A stretch of DNA of 64,000 nt, from assembly GCA_016934515.1 (NCBI GenBank), contig JAFGSR010000168.1, forward strand, positions 1 to 64,000, written 5' to 3'. Of the stretch, positions 59,240 through 64,000 are shown piece by piece (within the stretch, counting starts at the first letter, position 1; each line of letters starts with the position of its first letter). The position numbers were made by a program, and so were the translations under genes. The DNA comes from Sedimentisphaerales bacterium (GTDB lineage: Bacteria; Planctomycetota; Phycisphaerae; Sedimentisphaerales; SM23-30). Under the pieces are notes generated by a model. It was not told the origin of the DNA. It saw only the letters and a program-made list of their open reading frames with translations, and did no database searches.

Positions 59240-60339
59240 TATTCCACCTCCTCTGCCGAGAGTCTGCGCCGCCTTGTCTGTATTGAACGGAACATGATTA
59301 TTTCTCTCCGCTTCTTAATGATCTCGTCGCGCCATTGCGGCTCTTCGGGGTTGATGCGGTCCATGCCCATACCAAGACCATATTCGAGCATGGTGACGGC
59401 GTCATGGCAGAGTCGGCAAAGAGATCGCAAGTCGTCATGGGTTTCATCCCCACCCGCCCGTCGATATGTGATATGTTGCACAGTGGTCGCCGGAGATTTA
59501 CATAAAACGCATAAGTGATGGTCGTGGTCAAGCCGTTCAGATCGAGCTTGACGATAGGCGGAGTTGACATAGTTTGCCCTGGGCCGTGAGGGTGCTGGCG
59601 TATGGTGCTGAATCGGTTGCGACTCCAGAGCCACATCGCCATCCCTACCCACGTGCAGTGAACCGCCAATAACGAAGCGAGCTTCATGCGCCGGCGGGTC
59701 AAAACTCACAGGAACATCATACCAGATTTCCGCATCCGCAGGGGCTTCGGTCTGTGAGGCCGACGGTCGCCAGTCACAAAGGTAATCAAGCGTTTGCGGA
59801 GCGGCGTCCTGCCTGCAACGTTTGCGCCAAGGGACCGCTTTCAGAGCAGTGAGTACATCAGGATAATCACCGCCTTTGGACTCCAAAAGAGGACGCGACG
59901 GCGGACAAGATTTGCGGCCCAGATAGAGCGGCCAGCATGGCGCTGCCAAAGCATCTGAAAGTTTGCCAATCAAGAAAGGCTCGCCCTGTAGAACTACCAG
60001 AAAGGAGGCGTCGCAAAGATACTCCCGACGTGTGAGCATAGCGCCGGATTTAGATTCTCCCTTGGCTGTGCGCATCTGCATTTTGGCTCCAACCGTGTGA
60101 TAATCCCACCATCTAATACCAGCCCGGTCGATACGCACACCCATCGTCAAGGCGGCCAGTCTCGGCAACCATTCGACGGAGGCTTCGGCACGAGTGATAC
60201 CTAACGCTGCACAGAGTATCCCGATAACCGCCGACTTGGTCGGGGCGGGTCCGGTTCGCCGCACGACGAATTTACTTTGGTGATCGCCCCAGGCCTGCAT
60301 CGGACCTTCGAGGCGAAGATAAATTGTATTTATAGTCAT
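59239..60339 (-). CDS. cas5-HNH: Cas5e fused to a C-terminal HNH nuclease domain
   Basis: This 366-residue protein is much longer than usual Cas5e (about 225-250). Residues 1-240 are Cas5: YLRLEGPMQAWGDHQSKFVVRRTG, PTKSAVIGILCAALG, REYLCDASFLVVL, LYLGRKSCPPSRPL. After a linker (HHTPAPSRPRANYVNS) comes an HNH domain at about 265-325: CVLC (C277, C280), VQHITYRRAGG (H289), then LRSLCRLCHDAVT (C308, C311, H312). A basic tail follows. The HNH would place a DNA nuclease at the crRNA 5' end of Cascade. ATG 60339 overlaps the cas7 stop; GGAGG lies within cas7. Confidence 0.93.
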   Translation of the reverse strand: MTINTIYLRLEGPMQAWGDHQSKFVVRRTGPAPTKSAVIGILCAALGITRAEASVEWLPRLAALTMGVRIDRAGIRWWDYHTVGAKMQMRTAKGESKSGAMLTRREYLCDASFLVVLQGEPFLIGKLSDALAAPCWPLYLGRKSCPPSRPLLESKGGDYPDVLTALKAVPWRKRCRQDAAPQTLDYLCDWRPSASQTEAPADAEIWYDVPVSFDPPAHEARFVIGGSLHVGRDGDVALESQPIQHHTPAPSRPRANYVNSAYRQARSERLDHDHHLCVLCKSPATTVQHITYRRAGGDETHDDLRSLCRLCHDAVTMLEYGLGMGMDRINPEEPQWRDEIIKKRREIIMFRSIQTRRRRLSAEEVE

Positions 60340-61526
60340 CAGCAAACCTCCGGATTGACAATTTCTTTCTGTACTTCGCTCCAGTCAAAGCCAATCGTTC
60401 TGATGACGGCGGGAATCAACTCGTCCAGCGATTTGATCTTTTCTCCTTCGAGTAAAATTTCACTTTTATTTTCCACAACCTGCAAAGCATGTCGATTATT
60501 AGGTGAGAACCAGAAACGCTGTTGTGGCTTTCCATAGCCGATTTCCATATCGTAAACATATTGGCTCAGTTGGGCGACACTCTGCTTGATAAGATCGCGT
60601 TCACCATGTTCGACCGGATTAGCAAAGGCGTTGGCGTAGCTAACGGGATTACCTTTCTTCTTGATTTCTATCAAGATACCATCAGGATGGTTATGAGCGG
60701 CATGGCTGTTCTGTTTGCCTGAAGGATTAGTCTTGGCAGCACCATACAAGAAAGCACCGACGGTGTGGGCGGCTAGTTGTTCATTACCGTCTAGGTTTCT
60801 AAGAAGTTGTTCCCAGTGAATGGCGAAATACTTGTAGAAGCATGCCGAGGCGTAGAGGGCCTCGCCGATATGGGCACCGCCTGCGTCTTCACCAGGAACA
60901 TCATCGGCGGCAACGAAATAATCCACTTCCGGTCGCGCTTCATGGGTACTGATAGCATGAGCAACCTGCGCCGCAGCTTCGACGGTTAAATTCAATCCTT
61001 TCCAGACGCCTTTGCCGTTATCTCCGCCCTTAGGTTCGAGCATCCGGCCAAAAAGAGCCATGTCAGGAATATAAACATGCTCGGCGATCTGATGGGCAAA
61101 CTGAGTGGCGGTTTCCTTGTCGGACTTATTCTCTTTAAATAGTTGCTTCATTTTATCAATCGCCTTATTGCTGACATACACGATCCCGGCGCTCTTGTCA
61201 TCATCGGCGGCGATGTCCGCTTCGGCCTTCGCTTTTCTTTTTTTCGCTTTAGGAGCAATGCCGCAAAGCTCAAGTACTTTCATCGCCCGCTTGAAATCTT
61301 CACTGTCGCCGTTTGCACCGGCAATTACCTGTGCCAGCCGCCGCGTTCGCAATCCGCCAAGCAAAGGTTTGAATTCCTTGCTAATGCGGATGCTACGCTT
61401 AATACATTGGCTGGAGATGCGAGAGCGCAACACGCCTCCGAAATAGCAGGTCTTTGGGGCCCCCAGATCGTCCCGGTTAAGATTGGCCGGGCTGTGATTT
61501 TGAACCATGTGCATTTCAATTAACAT
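60339..61526 (-). CDS. cas7e: Cas7e, Cascade backbone
   Basis: A 395-residue CasC/Cse4 protein, six copies of which coat the crRNA. IEMHMVQNHSPANLNRDDLGAPKTCYFGGVLRSRISSQCIKRSIR is the conserved start; later YVSNKAID, MALFGRMLE and AAHTVGAFLYGAAKTNPSGKQNSHAAHN fit the family. AAAGGAG precedes the ATG. Overlaps cse2 and cas5 by one to three bases. Confidence 0.95.
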   Translation of the reverse strand: MLIEMHMVQNHSPANLNRDDLGAPKTCYFGGVLRSRISSQCIKRSIRISKEFKPLLGGLRTRRLAQVIAGANGDSEDFKRAMKVLELCGIAPKAKKRKAKAEADIAADDDKSAGIVYVSNKAIDKMKQLFKENKSDKETATQFAHQIAEHVYIPDMALFGRMLEPKGGDNGKGVWKGLNLTVEAAAQVAHAISTHEARPEVDYFVAADDVPGEDAGGAHIGEALYASACFYKYFAIHWEQLLRNLDGNEQLAAHTVGAFLYGAAKTNPSGKQNSHAAHNHPDGILIEIKKKGNPVSYANAFANPVEHGERDLIKQSVAQLSQYVYDMEIGYGKPQQRFWFSPNNRHALQVVENKSEILLEGEKIKSLDELIPAVIRTIGFDWSEVQKEIVNPEVC

Positions 61527-62020
61527 CAGAGTCTCCTTTCAAGGTATTGTAAATATTGTTCGGCCCATTGACGCCGTTTGTTTGGACGTCGCCAGATGGA
61601 AATATCATCAGTCAATCTTACCCAGTCGAGCTTGAGTTCACTGGATGCAATAGTATCCAGAGCCCATTGCAGCACCGGTTCGATGCGGTCAAATGGCAGC
61701 ATAAGCAATTCGTCGAATTTACGTCGGCGGCGATTCGCTTCCCTGTTATCCTTCACTCGACAGCGGGCGAGTTGCCCCGCCAACAGTGCCCCGGCATCAT
61801 GCTCAATGGGACAATAAGCGTAAAGTTTGGCGATCAGCCAGGCTGCTCCACGCCAGGGCGTTTTGGGATCTTTCTGTCTCAGCGGCCACCATAGGCCCGC
61901 AAAGAGATCGAAGGCATCCACCGACTCATCCAGACTTCGACCTGAATGGCTGCGCAGCAAACTCAGATCGCCGTTTTGTAAACTACTCAAGACTTGGATA
62001 TATCTCTCGGTTGCGATCAT
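61526..62020 (-). CDS. cse2: Cse2 (Cas11e), Cascade small subunit
   Basis: A 164-residue helical CasB. SLLRSHSGRSLDESVDAFDLFAGLWW opens it and LLMLPFDRIEPVLQWALDTIA with RLTDDISIWRRPNKRRQWAEQYL closes it, in line with the family. Two copies stabilise the R-loop. The start overlaps cas8e (ATGA). Confidence 0.92.
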   Translation of the reverse strand: MIATERYIQVLSSLQNGDLSLLRSHSGRSLDESVDAFDLFAGLWWPLRQKDPKTPWRGAAWLIAKLYAYCPIEHDAGALLAGQLARCRVKDNREANRRRRKFDELLMLPFDRIEPVLQWALDTIASSELKLDWVRLTDDISIWRRPNKRRQWAEQYLQYLERRL

Positions 62021-63444
62021 GCATCGGCTCCTTTCTTGCGACCAGCGCGGTCCGTTGCGATTATTTTGGGTTTCATATTGGGCTTGACGGCAGCAATCTC
62101 ACGACGCCTCTGTACTTCAACGGTTGTATAGCCGGGTGCGAGCGATTGTGCGACAACGGACATCATGGGGCTATAATCCCCGGCAACCTGCTCCCATGCC
62201 TCCGGCTCACCAGTCAATAATGCGTGTATCTTGTCAAAAACCTGCGTCTCGATATGAGGTCTAACTGAATCAATCATTGGACGAATCTCTGCATGTTTGC
62301 GTGATGATTTCTTAGGTTTACAACGGCTTATAAGCTTGCTGTTTTCTTTGCTCCAATAATCAATCTTCTCAATAGCCTTTTGAGGATTGAAAGAATCCGT
62401 ATTCACATTAAAAGATACTTCGCATTTTTTTGCTTCGATGTATTTATCATTTTGGACAGTAGCAAAACTAACAGCAATAAACCTATGAGGACTAATCGCA
62501 TTCTTTTGTATAAGTGCTCCTATCACTAACTTAGTCCATCGCCCAGAAGCTGCATCATAAGCTTTTAATGAATCGTTTGGCTTTAGAACGTTTTTGTTGT
62601 CATAAATAACATGTGGATCGTCCCAGTTCCTTCTCTCATCAACAGACTCTGCTTTTGTACTGCCGATGCCAGCAAATACCGATTGCTTTATGAGTTTTGC
62701 TTTGACTCCACAGGCAATGCAGTTTTCCTCGTCTGTTTTGGGAGTATCCAGCCATACTCTCCTAGGCAGCCATGTAAGCCCAGTCAGCAATGCCACCTTC
62801 CCTTTTGCTGGAAGCTGAATATCAGGTTTTACCCAGGCAGGTTCCCCAAAATCATTTTGTTTTTGATCTTGCCATGAAAGCAACAATGACTCAAAAAGGC
62901 AAGAACCCAAAGGAATAATATAGATTGGTGGTTTTGAATTGATGCCCGGTGGTTTACCCCTCCCGCCAGATGTAGCAAATGATGGTAAGCGTAATAAACC
63001 TTTAGCGCAACAAGCAGGACACAAACCATTATCTTTATCCTTAGAATGGCAAAAATGATACCAATTTGAACCTGTAGGTATTTCCTGCATCAGATAATTA
63101 GCGGTAAGCTTATCAGGTTCCCCGGTTTTAGCTTGATATTGATAGAACCGCTTTCCATCGCCGAACAGGTTAAAACAATCACGGTTCTCATCGAGTTTGG
63201 TGAACCAATCATCTGGAAACGACTTCTCGGCGTAGGCGGATACATAGTCAGGTGGATTACCCTTGCACCAATACAATAGCGCCAGTAGAAATCGGAAAAT
63301 CGCCACACGGTCCATCGGATTACTGGCCGCGATTTGGCGAATCCTGTGGGCATCAGTCAATGCTTGAAAAATTCCAACTCGGTCATATTTGCCATTACGA
63401 TAAAGAACCGGTATCCATTTCTCATCTAGTAAATTATAGTTCAT
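62017..63444 (-). CDS. cas8e: Cas8e (Cse1), Cascade large subunit
   Basis: A 475-residue CasA that reads the PAM and, in standard I-E systems, recruits Cas3. The start MNYNLLDEKWIPVLYRNGKYDRVGIFQALTDA is typical. Zinc-binding CHSKDKDNGLCPACCAKGLLRLPSFATSGGRGKPPGINSKPP and CIACG are conserved. The C-terminal four-helix bundle begins near 385. It is the first gene of the operon; upstream lies a cas3-like remnant instead of cas3. Whether the Cas3 contact surface is kept cannot be judged by eye. Confidence 0.94.
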   Translation of the reverse strand: MNYNLLDEKWIPVLYRNGKYDRVGIFQALTDAHRIRQIAASNPMDRVAIFRFLLALLYWCKGNPPDYVSAYAEKSFPDDWFTKLDENRDCFNLFGDGKRFYQYQAKTGEPDKLTANYLMQEIPTGSNWYHFCHSKDKDNGLCPACCAKGLLRLPSFATSGGRGKPPGINSKPPIYIIPLGSCLFESLLLSWQDQKQNDFGEPAWVKPDIQLPAKGKVALLTGLTWLPRRVWLDTPKTDEENCIACGVKAKLIKQSVFAGIGSTKAESVDERRNWDDPHVIYDNKNVLKPNDSLKAYDAASGRWTKLVIGALIQKNAISPHRFIAVSFATVQNDKYIEAKKCEVSFNVNTDSFNPQKAIEKIDYWSKENSKLISRCKPKKSSRKHAEIRPMIDSVRPHIETQVFDKIHALLTGEPEAWEQVAGDYSPMMSVVAQSLAPGYTTVEVQRRREIAAVKPNMKPKIIATDRAGRKKGADA

Positions 63445-63577
63445 AGAATTCTCCCTGATAGTGTTTTGTAACTTGGTATTGGGGGCATCTTTTATCGAGC
63501 AGCCACCCTTCCGGGTCCGAATGGGCGTAGAATACTTGTTTTGGTTTATCTGGACCTGCTGTTGCTGTTATTTCCAT
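63434..63577 (-). pseudogene. cas3 N-terminal remnant (47 codons)
   Basis: An ATG with ACGAGG upstream opens MEITATAGPDKPKQVFYAHSDPEGWLLDK, which ends after 47 codons by overlap with the cas8e start. The stretch FYAHSDPEGW matches the conserved N-terminal HD start of Cas3 proteins (YAHS...W-x-x-L), and cas3 normally precedes cas8e here. No HD, DEAD or helicase sequence remains. The frame and ribosome site are intact, so it may still be translated as a leader peptide. Similarity is short, so the origin is inference. Confidence 0.6.
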
Positions 63578-63588
63578 ATGTACCTCGT

Positions 63589-63768
63589 TTAAATGTCATA
63601 TAGAAATCCATTATAGGGCTTCGGAAGGAGATAATCTTCTCCCGTTAAGAATTCACGGCCAAAGCCAGCATTTGTTGCCACAATGTAATCCGCCTGAGCG
63701 AAAAAAGCAACGGTTTTTGTGGATAATATCGGTAACTCTTTGTGGCGTATGGCGTTGAAGAGCGGTAT
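63589..63768 (-). pseudogene. start-less coding fragment upstream of the cas3 remnant
   Basis: A 59-codon open frame with no start codon (VAFFAQADYIVATNAGFGREFLTGEDYLLPKPYNGFLYDI*) opens just after a TGA next to direct repeat B and ends eight bases before the ribosome site of the cas3 remnant. The sequence looks like the C-terminus of a real protein cut off by the repeat. I do not recognise the family. Confidence 0.4.
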
Positions 63769-63779
63769 TCAGGGTGAGG

Positions 63780-63843
63780 GTTACCAGGCTGCCGGGCTGG
63801 GGGCATTGCAGGAAAACTACGCATCCGTCTGGGGGGTGGATTA
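63780..63843 (+). repeat. direct repeat B flanking the CRISPR-Cas locus
   Basis: Matches 56069-56131 in the same orientation (GTTACCAGGCTGCC, GGCATTGC, CTACGCATCCGTC). The remaining bases to the window end are AT-mixed and show no gene that I can support. Confidence 0.75.
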
Positions 63844-64000
63844 GGGGTCGTCTTGCCATTATTGGGCAGGTGCGGGTGCGAAGAGTTCGGGCGGGTGGGA
63901 GGGGATTGGAGACAGAAAACAGTTGATTTTATGAATTTAGCCACCTAACAAGCACATCGTATTCGCTATAACCTATTATGTTGTAGGGAGATACAAAAAC

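Noticed and set aside
59239-59600. Separate HNH gene downstream of cas5
   Set aside because: The HNH sequence is in the same uninterrupted frame as Cas5 with no internal start and ribosome site that would separate it; a fusion is the simpler reading.
62829-63029. Minus-strand ORF within cas8e and other ORFs opposite the cas operon
   Set aside because: They are out-of-frame shadows of conserved Cascade genes.

Overview
The window looks like chromosome from a Planctomycetota bacterium of the Phycisphaerae type, probably anaerobic. The supporting genes are a tandem DUF1080 protein, a dockerin-bearing secreted protein, a PEP-CTERM protein and mqnD of the futalosine menaquinone route. Assignment is by gene content only; there is no rRNA or marker tree here.

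Region 1 (1-21254) is host DNA. It holds dprA and aroB on the minus strand, folC, mqnD, a soluble histidine kinase, a response regulator, a class I glutamine amidotransferase, an SRAP/YedK protein, umuD and umuC, a PEP-CTERM protein, a HAD phosphatase and tRNA-Pro(CGG). Many intergenic gaps carry dispersed palindromes. A 190 bp MITE-like element ends in the stop codon of its neighbour. A 1.4 kb islet with a HicB-like gene pair lies between two 93% identical copies of the dprA 3' end.

Region 2 (about 21.3-56.04 kb) is a prophage of siphovirus type beginning with a tyrosine recombinase beside tRNA-Pro. Its early part encodes small regulators, a SNF2-type helicase, an AEP-type primase, a UvrD-like helicase, a VRR-NUC nuclease, a ParB-domain protein, a glycosyltransferase-like protein and an AAA+ ATPase with a partner. 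The early region also holds an initiator-like tRNA, a tRNA-like RNA without a normal anticodon arm, a two-codon minigene and a small antisense-strand RNA. The late part runs terminase, portal, protease-capsid fusion, decoration protein, head-tail genes, tail tube, G/T tail chaperones (with an in-frame amber codon), tape measure and distal structural proteins. I see no endolysin, CI-like repressor or attR.

Region 3 (56.07-63.85 kb) is a type I-E CRISPR-Cas locus on the minus strand, in order cas8e, cse2, cas7e, cas5, cas6e, cas1, cas2, leader, array. The array has 17 repeats. cas5 is about 130 codons longer than usual and its extra C-terminus is an HNH nuclease domain. No cas3 gene is present in the visible flank. 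In its usual place upstream of cas8e is a 47-codon ORF that resembles the first residues of Cas3 (FYAHS...W). The locus is therefore a Cas5-HNH effector in which the HNH probably replaces Cas3, with a fossil of the lost nuclease-helicase. The locus is flanked by a 63 bp imperfect direct repeat. Cas5-HNH type I-E systems were reported in 2023 from large-scale clustering, so the architecture is rare rather than wholly new; the cas3 remnant and the position against a prophage appear to be the new observations.
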